The position numbers and the translations under genes were made by a program. 64,000 nt of DNA from Dipylidium caninum (lineage: Eukaryota; Platyhelminthes; Cestoda; Cyclophyllidea; Dipylidiidae), in NCBI GenBank assembly GCA_017562135.1, contig QEYB01000228.1, forward strand, positions 1 through 64,000. The letters run 5' to 3'. Below, piece after piece: positions 1 through 9,951 of the stretch (position 1 is its first letter; each line of letters opens with the position of its first letter). The notes below the pieces were generated by a model, which was not told where the DNA came from, searched no databases, and was given only the letters and a program-made list of their open reading frames with translations.

Positions 1-205
1 CCCTTAACAAGCTTCGAGAAGCATTAAAGAAGCACCCAATATTTGCGGTCTACTAGTGAGAAAAGAGTTCAAAGCTTTTAGTTCCTGGCAACTTGAGTAT
101 CGTCAAGGGCGCCTTCGAGAGGAGATCACGGGCCACGTTGCAACTATTCGTGAACTTGGGACTAAACTAACTACGGCTTTGTCCAATTACATCTGCATAG
201 AATAA
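1..205 (+). CDS. Left-truncated 3' coding end, unrecognised protein
   Basis: An open frame enters from the left edge and ends at TAA 203-205. Its final part (about 57-205) reads LVRKEFKAFSSWQ then LEYRQGRLREEITGH and ends ALSNYICIE. It is a charged, helix-prone sequence that looks coding. The first 50 bases are also open but in another frame (LNKLREALKKHPIFA). The two join smoothly if one base is missing near positions 52-56; the alternative is a splice acceptor at the TAG just before 57. I do not recognise the family. Two decayed relatives of the same stretch lie at about 2460-2690 and 4403-4625 on the same strand, so it belongs to a locally duplicated sequence. Coding status is inferred from composition only. 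Confidence 0.4.
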
Positions 206-2459
206 ATGGGGAAAAAACAGAAATTGGACTCATATGTGACGTAGGAGCAAGAAATGATACGTTATTCCTTCCTACAAACAGACAAAACTGCAACATCGAC
301 CGAGCCGCATTGCGTTGAATTTGGTGTCATGCATGAGAAGAAAGGTGTGGAGAAAAACAACCAATTTTGCCGCATGACAACGCACGACGACCAAGTAAAC
401 ATCTAATTACACAACTTTTTTTATAACATGAAACGTTACCGCATTCTCCATATTCACATGGTATTTCTCCGTCCCATTTTTACCTTTTTCGTGATTACGA
501 CTCATTTTGTAGGAGAAAAAAAAACGCAACCAAAATGATATTTGTTAACTCTAAAATGAAATGTTTCAAAAAAGTTATAGATAAATGGTACAATATCGTT
601 GAGAGAAAGTCGTAGATGCCAATGGAAATCAGTTGCGCTTTACGCTGTCTACTCTTACTCAACGCCTGTTTCATAGTTTCCAATACTGGAAAGTCCCTAC
701 ATTAATCACCAATCGTTATCATCCACACTGACTAGCACGACGGGCAGACCAGACATGTCATTTGACATTTGACAGTAGGACTGATGAACTTTCTTTGCGG
801 ATAAAAGAACTAGAGCTACATGGAATGGTAATGCGTGGGTCGCAGAAACTACTGATGTGGAGGGAACTGGGTAAATGGTGGCGGTGAGAGAGAAAGGCAA
901 AATTTTATCAAATTCGTACGCTTAGGAGGGTTGTAGCGGTAGAGACGTTCGCAGAGTGTAGTGTAGGGTGATGTAGGAGGGTGGGGGGAGGATAGGGTTA
1001 GTGTAGGTGAGAGGGTGGGTGGAGGTTAGGGAGTAGTGAGTAATTGATAAATACCACGCCGCTCCTACCCCACCTCACTGGTCCTGGTGATTCATATTGA
1101 GTTCTTCAAGCATTGGTCGAATGAATTCCCAGTGAAAATTGCTTTGTCAAGATGGTGTGCTCGAAGATAAGGGGTTCTTTCTTGAAACGTGAAGACTAAT
1201 GAAAAGCCCTGAAAAAGAAAAGCTGTTTACTATTCCAGTACCTCTCCTCTACCTCCTCCCTTAGACTTGGTCGTCGCTCTTTTCAACATGGTGGTGGTAA
1301 CGTCAAGTCCTTTCACCTGAACCCATTCACACTCATTAAACGAAATTGGTCAAACTTGAGTTTCTGGTCCAAAGAAAATGTTCTTTTTTTTAATTTTTCT
1401 GGAAACTGCCATATGAGCGGGTAGAGGGAAGTGAATAAAAAATTTGTTTAGACTCTTTTCCGTGAGATGGAAGTGGAGGATCTGTCGGGAAGTCAAATAT
1501 TGTCCACCTCACCATTTAGCCTGATTGTCGAGTGACAATCGGAGCGCGAAATCGTGACATCCCAGCCTCCGACGCAGAATAACCACTACTACCATGTTTG
1601 AATACTTTTTTCCAGTCAGTGAGTTCGAAATGATCACTGACAAGTGGACTGTCAGGTCCAGAGTGACAACTTTATCAAATGGAAGGAAATGTGTTGGCCG
1701 GGAGGTGGGCAACTTGTCACTGCTAAATAAGAGGCAAAACTCCCCAGGGAATAGGATAAATACTTGAATGGAGCTTACGGGACCTGCCCTCCCACAGGGT
1801 AGAGACTTTTTGAGAGGCGATGTCAAATGAAAACATGGAGATAGGAAGTAAGTACAGATGCCCTCGAGGTACTGCAGAACTGCCAGATCCACGCCTCAGT
1901 CAAGTATATAGTTACGCATCACTCAGCGGCGCGGCCTTCATCACCCTCGCCCAGTAAGCCTGCGGTTATGCCACCACCTGATGCGCGGGCCAAGGGCGGA
2001 AGCAAAGAGACCCAAATTAAACGCAGTTTTTAAAACAATTCTTGGCTTTGTGGCACAGCTTCCACCTTCTAGAGGCCCTAGCTTTCCTTGCGCGGCAAAA
2101 ATGTAACGATGTGGTTTGCAAATTTTGAAAGTTCACGTGGACTCTTTTTATGGAAAGAGTAGATTTTATCAGCAGACTAGGCGGCAAAGATGTTGGGCTG
2201 GAAACTATGAAACGGGTTTTTTGCTTAGCCAGTACTTTCACCTGCGGCTGAGAGAAATACATTGTCAAGTTTAGCTCTGAATTCGCATTTATACAAAGGT
2301 CAAAAGTGTCTTTCGTTATCTACTTGGTAAAATTTTTCCGGTCTAAATGGGATGTGTAACCCCATTTTTAATCCTATTTTTTGCAGAAACTAAACTTAAC
2401 GATTGCATTGTTGTGCAGATCAATAAGCTTTGAGAAAAATTTTAAATAATGAGGCATTA
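206..2459. other. Intergenic, no gene recognised
   Basis: No reading frame here shows a recognisable domain or a convincing exon with splice sites. The open frames on either strand are short and start with non-ATG codons or are of low complexity. It holds the 3' flank of the left-edge coding end and a G-rich, purine-biased tract at 941-1035. The missing 3' exons of the NAP1-like gene could lie here, but no SET/NAP core motif was found. Confidence 0.5.
941..1035. repeat. G-rich degenerate GTAGGG/GAGGGT tract
   Basis: About 95 bases consist almost only of G, A and T on the plus strand, with many GGG runs (GTAGGG, GAGGGT, GTTAGGG-like). Single TTAGGG-like hexamers occur but not in register, so it is not a telomeric array. 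It could form G-quadruplex-type structure; no function is claimed. Confidence 0.5.
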
Positions 2460-2690
2460 AGAGACGGAATCGCTGATGAAAAAAAGCTCAACGATTGGGA
2501 ATTTTCCAAAGATCTTAGTTTCCAACAAGTTTAATGTCTTCAAAAGCGCCTCGAGGAAGACCACTGGCCTACGCGATGACGAGGATGAGGAAATAAGGAC
2601 GAAACAAGCTGTGGCATCCCGATCGACACACACAACTGCTGTGAACTTTGGTCTGTCAATAAATGAAAACTCGCCGTATTAAAAAGCTGC
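2460..2690 (+). pseudogene. Decayed copy of the left-edge coding segment (copy C)
   Basis: By eye this aligns with the copy at 4403-4625 and, more weakly, with 1-205. Shared blocks are a poly-A/AGCTC stretch, a segment around 2537-2565 (TCTTCAAAAGCGCCTCGAGG) resembling TACCCTCAAGGCGCCTCGA in copy B, then GGAAGACC, and the run GCTGTGGCATCCCGATC against GCTGTAGAATCCGATTC. Reading frames are not conserved between copies, so this is treated as a relic. No pairwise score was computed. Confidence 0.35.
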
Positions 2691-3804
2691 TCCCACTGCT
2701 GTTGAATTTGCGGAGAGAAAAACATAGCATTGTTTTCATTCGGCGGCAGTGCAATTTGAGCATGATCAACGGCGACGATCGCGTAAAAGTCCAATTTACC
2801 CCACCTGTTAACAAATCAAAGTAATAACTTATCTCTACAAGCTCTACCACATATAATTTTACCACGTTCATGTCCAAATATTAAGCCGTGTGTTTTTTCG
2901 AGCCTAGGCCGTTATTGCCACCTTCCTCGTAAACGATTTATTTAATAGGGGGAAAAATGACGAGGATTATTATTAAAAACCACTGTGACATTATTTACAG
3001 GCCAGAGTACTTTGAATTGTTTATTAACTCTAAAAAACGAAAATTCTTTTCTTAGAAAAGAGCTTGTTTACTCGTTGGGGGGGGGGCAAATTCTTAACAC
3101 GCCAATGGAAGTATTTCGGCGCTTAATATATGTTATGTAAAAAATTGGGCCTGGCCTATTAAACTCACTCAGTACCCAATTTTAAAGTTTCCACAAGCTA
3201 AACAGAAATAATGCAGAGAAACTAATGAAATGCAATTGCCGAAGTTTTGGCAGCTAGAACACGCAAAAACCTCCCCTTAATCGGTAGAAGGTTCAAATTT
3301 TTGCGGAAAGTCTTGGCGGTACCCACCCAACTTGAGGCACGAGAAGCCTTCACTGTTACCTGCCTGTCAAAGTGAGAATAAGCGCTAAATATAAAAATTT
3401 TCCGGACTTCGGTTGCATTCTTTTATATGGAAAAAGTCCTCTGATCTAGTCAAGAGGAGAAATAAAGTGTTATATTCTGCAGCATACTTCGTCAATGGAC
3501 TAACGTTGCGACTCCTGGCGACGTGTCTCGAAGTGAAGACGATTTTTTGCTAAAACCTCAAACGGTTTATGCGTGCGGTATGAAGGAGGCAGGATGTCAT
3601 TCATTGACAAGAAGTAAAATTTCATCGCCCATCGAAGCTCGGTTGATGGTCAGTAAGAATTGCCACAACGGAGACAAAGAAAGGCAAAACTGAATCTGAT
3701 TCGAGAAATAAAAGAATTTTTATTTGGTCTATCTCGATGAATGCGCACAATTTTACTTAAGGCAGTTCAGTAGATTGAATAAATGCACAGACAGGTGAAC
3801 TCAC
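2691..3804. other. Intergenic or downstream intron of the NAP1-like gene, nothing recognised
   Basis: No coding exon could be supported on either strand. It contains a run of ten G at 3077-3086 and is otherwise AT-rich. If the NAP1-like gene is intact, its next exon (starting in phase 1 and carrying the FWLT and FHF-type core motifs) should lie between here and the left edge; I did not find it. Confidence 0.4.
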
Positions 3805-5235
3805 CAGGATCACTATCACCAGAATTGCTAGGCTCAGCATCCCCGAGGATCTGTGGAATCACCTGTATATCCTCGTCGTCTCCGTCCTCTCCTCCCGCCG
3901 CCTTCTCTTCCTCCTCCACGTCCACGCTCTCGCCCGTCACTATGGCGCGTTGCTTGACATCGAGGCGCGATGTTAATTGTCAGTGACAACTGTCAACTCA
4001 TTATTATGACATCATCGAGAGGTATGGGGGAAATTTCGGATGGATGGAATCCACCGACTCACGAATAGGTTGTTAAGTTTATTCGAATACCTTCACCATA
4101 CTCCTAGTTCCGATAGGTGAGATTTTGCATCGTTTCGCTTGCTTTCAGCACACACCTCAGTCGAGACTCCTTAGGCGCTAAGTGTTTTCTTTTAGCCTCC
4201 CTGAGAAGTGGCTTGACACCCCTCATCAGGCTATTTAGGGACAAAGGGCAAAATGGGGTGGAGGTAGTGCTTATCAACCGGTCATTTTAGCCTCCTCCAG
4301 AGGTATTCAATCACCTTTTATTACCCATTTCGTAAAATGTTCCCCATTTGTAACCCACTCATATTCCATTCCTTACCGAAATCAGATGGAAACGATGGAA
4401 TTGTGGGGAAACTCAAAAAGCTTCGAGAGAAATTATTGGGGCATTCGGAGATGCATCAACTACTGAAAAAAAAGAGCTCGATTTTGCTCTCAAAAATACT
4501 TCCTTCGGACGATTTGAGTACCCTCAAGGCGCCTCGAAAAAGTCCACCGAGGAAGACCTAAGAACGACGGCTGTAGAATCCGATTCACATACAAAACTAT
4601 TCGCGAATTTCTGTCCAGACAAGAAACTCGCCATACGACTACGACCGTTTCAAAAAATTCTGCGTCCCATTACCGTGCATTTGATGTCTTTCATGGGGAA
4701 AATTTAGCTTAGAATAACAACTAAAGGCGATTGAATGCAAATCGAAGGAGAGAACAGGTGACCAGAATGATTCTACGCCAATTTTTGGCCGTCTCCCTCC
4801 ATGTCCCCGCCCTTTTTCTGCCCCACCTAACGACTGCGGACTTGGGGACGAGTGTGGACGCATACACAGGCTTTAAATAGGGCATTTTTCGGTAAATTTA
4901 CCCCCCGTGAAAAACCATACCTTTTGGTAGAGGGGAGCATAGAGTTTGGCATACTTGAACTCCAACGCGTACAACTCCCGCTGGTATTGCGATTGGACGG
5001 AAGCCCTTCTCCTCGACACTACTTTCAGTGCGTCCACACACTCTTCAACGTCCTTAGACCACCTAGAAGAGTGAAGGGCAACGTTATTGCCCTCTGACGT
5101 GCTGATATCCTCTGACAAAGTGTCAAAGAGTGTAGAAGCAGTGGGTGGCAATGAGGGGGCGTTGAAGGAAGCTGAGTGGAATAATCGTGAGCATGTGGAA
5201 TAAGTTTGAGAGAAATAGCCACTTGGGCCGTTGTC
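3805..5235 (-). CDS. Nucleosome assembly protein (NAP1) family, two exons, incomplete
   Basis: Two minus-strand exons can be joined: 5235-4921 (315 bp, open throughout, no ATG) and 3952-3805 (148 bp), with donors GTATGG and GTGAGT. The first encodes WSKDVEECVDALKVVSRRRA followed by YQRELYALEFKYAKLYAPLY, matching the dimerisation helix of NAP1 histone chaperones (family pattern: KRV.AL...Q......F..E...LE.KY...Y.PLY.KR). The second gives QRAIVTGE followed by an acidic Glu/Asp-rich stretch, as in the NAP1 linker. NAP1 proteins shuttle and deposit H2A-H2B. The start codon must be in an exon above 5240, and the core domain downstream was not found, so this may be a partial or decaying copy. Duplicates of its 5' region nearby favour caution. 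A relic of the left-edge segment lies in the intron between the two exons. Confidence 0.5.
4403..4625 (+). pseudogene. Decayed copy of the left-edge coding segment (copy B)
   Basis: Shares with 1-205 the blocks AAGCTTCGAGA, an ATTA-rich helix-coding stretch, AAAAGAG(C/T)TC, and TTGAGTA(C/T)...TCAAGG(C/G)GCC. The best frame, LREKLLGHSEMHQLLKKKSS, stops at 4559-4561. It sits inside the intron of the NAP1-like gene on the opposite strand. A relic is more likely than a gene. Confidence 0.4.
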
Positions 5236-5460
5236 CTAGAGAACGCCAACCACGCTGACGTCAAGTAAACAGCGCGACAGGATCACTAGACAATCAGTGT
5301 GACAAGGTGACTTTTACCCTGTCAATCTGTCAAAAGTCGCGGTCTTGAGATGCTGCGTGTAGTTTCCAACTGACAGACTGGCGGAGTCGACTAACACACC
5401 AACAAAAAAGGTGAGGAGAGTCTCCTCCTCTCTTTTACAGGTGAATAAGAAAATTAACAC
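5150..5460. repeat. Divergent direct repeat, copy 1 (5' part and upstream of NAP1-like gene)
   Basis: This stretch aligns by eye with 7030-7330. Shared blocks include GCGTTGAAGG, GAGAACNCCAACCANGCTGACG, AGATTACTAGACAA-like sequence, TGTGACAAG, TGTCAATCTGT, GTCTTGAGATG and GTGTAGTTTNCAACT. A third short fragment, 5494-5550, resembles 5095-5150 (GACNAAGTGTCAAAGA). The 5' region of the NAP1-like gene has therefore been duplicated and has diverged. Confidence 0.55.
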
Positions 5461-6079
5461 TTTGCACTCATACTTCAACCAACTAAAAGGGCAAGAGCAT
5501 CGTTATTGACGAAGTGTCAAAGAATCTAGAAGAAGTGGATGACAACTTCAATCTGGACGATCCCCATTTTTTAACGGGTTTGTTAACTAGATGGCTGGCA
5601 TTACTTGGCATTATGCATGCCGCCCTGAATTTGACAAATATCCTGTACTCGGCTCTTTTTTGACTCGGGTAATGACACGTGTGTCAGTTGGGTAGTTCTG
5701 TGCATTAAATGATCATCTTTTCAGTCTAACGTCAATGGAATGACACGTGAATCAATGATTCCTTCCTTTCAAACACCACGCTGAAGGGCGACGGAGATGA
5801 CAGCGCAAAGTGGTAATGTCGAGCAATTCCTCCGATGTCAGTAATTTTAGGTAAAGGGGACGTGAGTAAAAGAACAAGCACTTTCATTATCCACAAAATT
5901 ATAAAAAAATATTTCTGGCGTAGGGCGAATATGGGAAAGGTGGACGGAAGAAGGGCTGGAGATGGAGTGGAGCAATCACCGAGATTAGAACCGCAATCCA
6001 AACTGACATAAGTGGAGGAAAACGCACTCATTATTAAGAATAAAAAAATCTGGGGAAGATGAACAGATGACGATGAGGT

Positions 6080-6400
6080 GAAAGGATCAACGAGCTGCGA
6101 TGCAAACTGACTTGCAGCGACCCAGCGTCTCAGGAGCGGGTGGATACACAATCACTGAATACAGGTGACACGAGCGAAGGCGAACATACTTTTATTGTCA
6201 AAAAAAGTTAACCAAATGACCCTAACGTTGGTGAATACGAGGGAAAGACGGCTGAATGGGAGTGGGACGAAGCGATCAGCAATGAAAACTGACTTGGGGC
6301 GGTCCAGCGCCTCGGGAGCAGACGGATTCAAGGCCCGGCCAATCATGTGGAGCAAAGAAGTTGCCGGATCGCCCATTGCGCAACAGCGAATGTGAATTTG
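6080..6400. repeat. Internal divergent duplication, period about 190 bp
   Basis: The segment around 6085-6140 (AAACTGACTTGCAGCGACCC then AGCGTCTCAGGAGCGGGTGG) is repeated with changes at about 6268-6330 (AAACTGACTTGGGGCGGTCC then AGCGCCTCGGGAGCAGACGG). On the minus strand the second copy opens with ATG and reads MGDPATSLLHMIGRALNPS, but no splice join to the NAP1-like exons keeps frame, so it is not called as a gene. Confidence 0.4.
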
Positions 6401-7029
6401 TCCAAATCTCCTGCAATCTTTGCCTGATTACACTATTCAGAGTGAAAATACGCGGTAATTCGGAACGCCGTTTGGCCTAGGTCCAAAAATGACTTCACGA
6501 GTGTAGGAAATAAAAACACACGATTTAAGTTACCAATTTATAAATAGGGGACAAAATTTAAATGAGGCTATCAAAGACTAGTCTTAATGCGACAATTTTA
6601 AAGTGGAAACCGGAAAAAGTTACCCCAAAATTAACTTGTTTCAAACGCCCGCCTCCCTTTTGAAGTATTGATTTTTCCAAATCGAAAGGTTAACCAACTG
6701 TCGGGTCAAGGTGCAAAGTCGAAATGACACCTTTGACATTTGAAACCACCTCACAAGTGAGGAATTGGCGGTCTTGAAGGCGCCCTAATCGTCGAAATTT
6801 TACCGGTTGCTGCCAGCAGACGGTTAAAATTACACTCTGGAGGCGATAAGAAGGCGGAGTAAGAAAATCGAAGACACTTAAAACCTAAGGAGGAAACACT
6901 GAATCCGCATAGAGGAGCTATTCGCGAGTTATTTGTGAGGAAATCTCTCCCCCTGTGTGTTGTGAAGCCCCGCCCCCGTTTATTAAGTCACCGGCCCAAA
7001 AATGCCGGAAGCAATCATAGAAATGCAAG

Positions 7030-7330
7030 GCGTTGAAGGGAACTCGGTGGAATAAATCCGAGAGTAAAAAACCCCTCAGAACGTCGACATTGAGAACACC
7101 AACCATGCTGACGTCAAGTTCACCGTGCGACAAGATTACTAGACAAGTAATGTGACAAGTTTGTTTGTCAATCTGTTAAAAGCCTCTGTCTTGAGATGTT
7201 CTGTGTAGTTTTCAACTAACAGACTTGTGGAGCCGAGGAGCACTTTTCAGAAAAAGCAACAGAAAGGTAAGAAGATTCTTGTCCTGCCTGTGACAGTGAT
7301 CGCGACAGTTAAGCTTTCGCACTCGTGGCC
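7030..7330. repeat. Divergent direct repeat, copy 2
   Basis: Counterpart of 5150-5460 in the same orientation. The minus-strand reading frame is not shared with the NAP1-like exon beyond the first residues, and no NAP1 helix follows, so only the 5' flank was duplicated or the rest has decayed. Confidence 0.55.
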
Positions 7331-7439
7331 CTTTGCGATTACGCAAATCAACAATTTGAGACTATTTTGGCCAAATTGGAGAAGCATTTTACGATTGTCA
7401 GGTCTACTGGAAACTTATGTTCACTTGTGGAATAAAGAA

Positions 7440-8226
7440 AAATATAGTTCTTTCTTACCGTCAATAAACTTTAATAAGTAATAACATTCGCATTATTTCA
7501 AATGAGCACTTACAAGCGTGGGGAACAATTCGTGCGCTTCCTTTCTCCGAAGTGGGCTTTTCATTCGGTTGCAAAAGCTCATAATGCGTTGGACCTCAAA
7601 TGTCCCACCATACACACCACAACACAACACCCCATTCGCCTATTCGGAGCCACAGTCGTCGCAGAGGTGGAAGGGCGAGGTTCGCCGGTTTCACAATGTG
7701 CCCCTTTCCTCGCGATTTGTCAGTACGCAACTCCCTCGACATCCGCGGCCCGATTTTTGCGAGAAAGCAGAGATGCGCACATGACGACTCGGTCATCCGC
7801 ATTCTTCTGCGCTCGTTCACGTGGAGTCCATCTTGACTATCTCCGCACCGAATCCCCTCTTCCGAATGCCTCGCGAAGTGCTCTTCTCAACTGACTTAAG
7901 CCTTTCTGGGAACTCTGACGCTGTCAGAAAGGGATCTTGCCCCAACCTCGTCTTAACAACATCGTCGTCAACTAAAGACGCTCACCCACAAAGTGCCTTC
8001 AATAACCACCTCGGTAGCATTTCTTTTTCACTGAAATTCGAATAAAATCAGTGGCGTAGACGAACTTCCTCAGTAGCCACGGGTACACTGGCGCTTCACA
8101 CTTAAGACTGACGTGAGCCGACTCTGTTTTAGTTAATTTTATAGTTCAGTAAGTGTACATTAAGCGATAAAATTAGAGAGCCGAACATGTGCGAAATAAA
8201 CACATATAAGGTGTCGAAAATTACCA
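7440..8226. repeat. Dispersed repeat, copy 1 (~680 bp core plus diverged flank)
   Basis: The core, about 7543-8226, is nearly identical (my estimate is above 95 percent by eye) to 16039-16707, in direct orientation 8.5 kb away. The main differences are scattered substitutions, 1-bp indels and a ~15 bp block (TACATTAAGCGATAAAATTA region, about 8156-8175) absent from the other copy. A flank at 7440-7535 also matches 15655-15745 but is more diverged. No terminal inverted repeat, poly-A tail or conserved protein is visible. Possible readings are a non-autonomous element such as a solo LTR or TRIM, or gene conversion inside an older segmental duplication. Confidence 0.7.
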
Positions 8227-9951
8227 TAGAATGGGACAAAACTTGCAGGCGGTGTGTGCGATCGTAGACGAAGGAGAAGAGAGCTGCCGCGCACCCGCCG
8301 GTCTTCCTCGTCTGTCCAAATGTGAACGGCAAGTGGACAACAAGACGCGATTTCACTGTTTTCCCACCGACACGATGCCCAGCAGACGGGGTCGCCTTAC
8401 GTCCGTCTTTGCCAACTTACAATTCCACCTCGAGCAATCAGAAGCACCGCAAGGGAAACCAAATGTGTCGGCCACACAGCGTCCACGTCTCTATCGTCCC
8501 CACTGAATCAGTTGGATCCATTGCACGCGTGGAGCAGCGGACGAAGAGCAGTCAAAACGAATAATGAGGGTCTTGGGGAGGTGAGGAATGGCGGGGAGGA
8601 AGATAAACCCCATTAACTACCAATTAGTGATTAAAGGTTGGGAATGTACGCTTCGTAACTAGGCGGAGGTGGAATAATCTCAACGACACCTCCTCCTCAG
8701 CACTTCTCACGCCTTCCCTTTGGATCATTTGTTCAACTACGAATATTCAGAATGTGGAGATTAGCTAGTCAGAAATGGGTAGTCGGGGAATAAGAGAGAT
8801 GGTCGAAAGGAAAGAAGTGATTCTCCAACCGGTTGGAATTGGGATGCCTAAGGTGAATCTCAGATGTAAAAGAACACGTATCGAGGAAAGGCGCTACTCG
8901 CCCCACCTTCGGACCTATCACGATCAGAGTAAACCGAGCAGTCCCTTTTCGATCCTCCTGGTTCTTCTTGAAAGCCTTCCATTTAGTCGAATTTCATCGG
9001 AATGCGACGAAGACGCTCGTCCACAATGCTGGCGATGTAAGCCTCTTAATTATTGCACCAGTGGCTTTGGAAATCGCAAATGGCTAAGTTGCTTTTCGTC
9101 CTCTTTGGTCTTTTCTAGTTTATATAGAATGTAGAACTTAATCAGTCGAATTTTAATACCAAATAAAAAAATAAACTTACGCTACCATTTAAGCGCTTCT
9201 CGCCCCAGTTGATACTTCAGATCAACCCGACGCTGTTCGAGTGCCAAGAGCCAAAGAGACCAGGCCAGAAATGTCGCTTGCTGCATTCACATCGTCATGA
9301 ACAGGGGGACCTACTGAATGAAACAGCTCGGTTGCAATTACGTGCACAAAGCTTTTAAATCCAAAACATTGCGCGAAGGGTACGCAAATCTCCTTATACC
9401 ATTTACCCAAGTCTTTGTTCCATTTAGAGTCTCGTTCTGGTGCCACAACGCCCCTTCTGATTGATCCTCACGTCAGACAATTTTGTTAATCCTATTTTCC
9501 ACACTGTATGGACTAGTATGTATGCTCATTTATATGCAAATATACAAACGTAAATATGTATATATATAACGAGGGAATGCACAGGCACAGACATACTAGC
9601 ACATTCAAATAAGCCAGTGTATGAGAGTTAGGAGAAGCAAATAAGGGTAGTAAGTCACGTCATAGATATTAGCGACTGAAGACGCATAAACAGAAAATAA
9701 ACAAATAGCTTTCTTTTCTTAAAGTAATGGCACCAGCAGAGAAGACCGCAGGAATGACAACAAATTCCCTGCGAGAAGATGCAGGGGATGAGCAGAGACA
9801 GCATGCTGAAGGAAGACAAACGAGGGGAGGCGGCGGACGAAGAAAAGGAAGAGGAGGAAGCAAAAAAGCCAGGTGAGGTTGGTGTGGGCATGTAGAGAGG
9901 GTAATTTGGGAGGAACAAACGTAAATTCGAGGGCGACACTATCACTTATTA
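8227..9951. other. Intergenic, 3' flank of PIP4K2; no gene supported
   Basis: The region between the repeat and the PIP4K2 stop codon. A plus-strand frame opens with ATG at 8775 and runs to 9134 (119 codons, starting MGSRGIREMVERKEVILQPV), but it has no recognisable domain and its C-terminal half is not protein-like. AT-rich sequence with TATATA runs lies near 9550. Nothing else stood out. Confidence 0.4.

Noticed and set aside
941..1035. Telomere-like G-rich tract
   Set aside because: TTAGGG hexamers are isolated and not in register; the surroundings are ordinary genomic sequence.
1421..1900. Search for the NAP core (FWLT, FHFxPN) on the minus strand
   Set aside because: Fragments such as ILHFHLTEKSL and TDWKK resemble the core only superficially and lack splice support.
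5732..6376. Minus-strand frames upstream of the NAP1-like gene as its first exons
   Set aside because: No join keeps phase with the exon at 5235 and the sequence is an internal duplication.
7541..8226. Reading the 680-bp repeat as a protein gene
   Set aside because: Several frames are open in one copy but are broken differently in the other; no conserved protein results.
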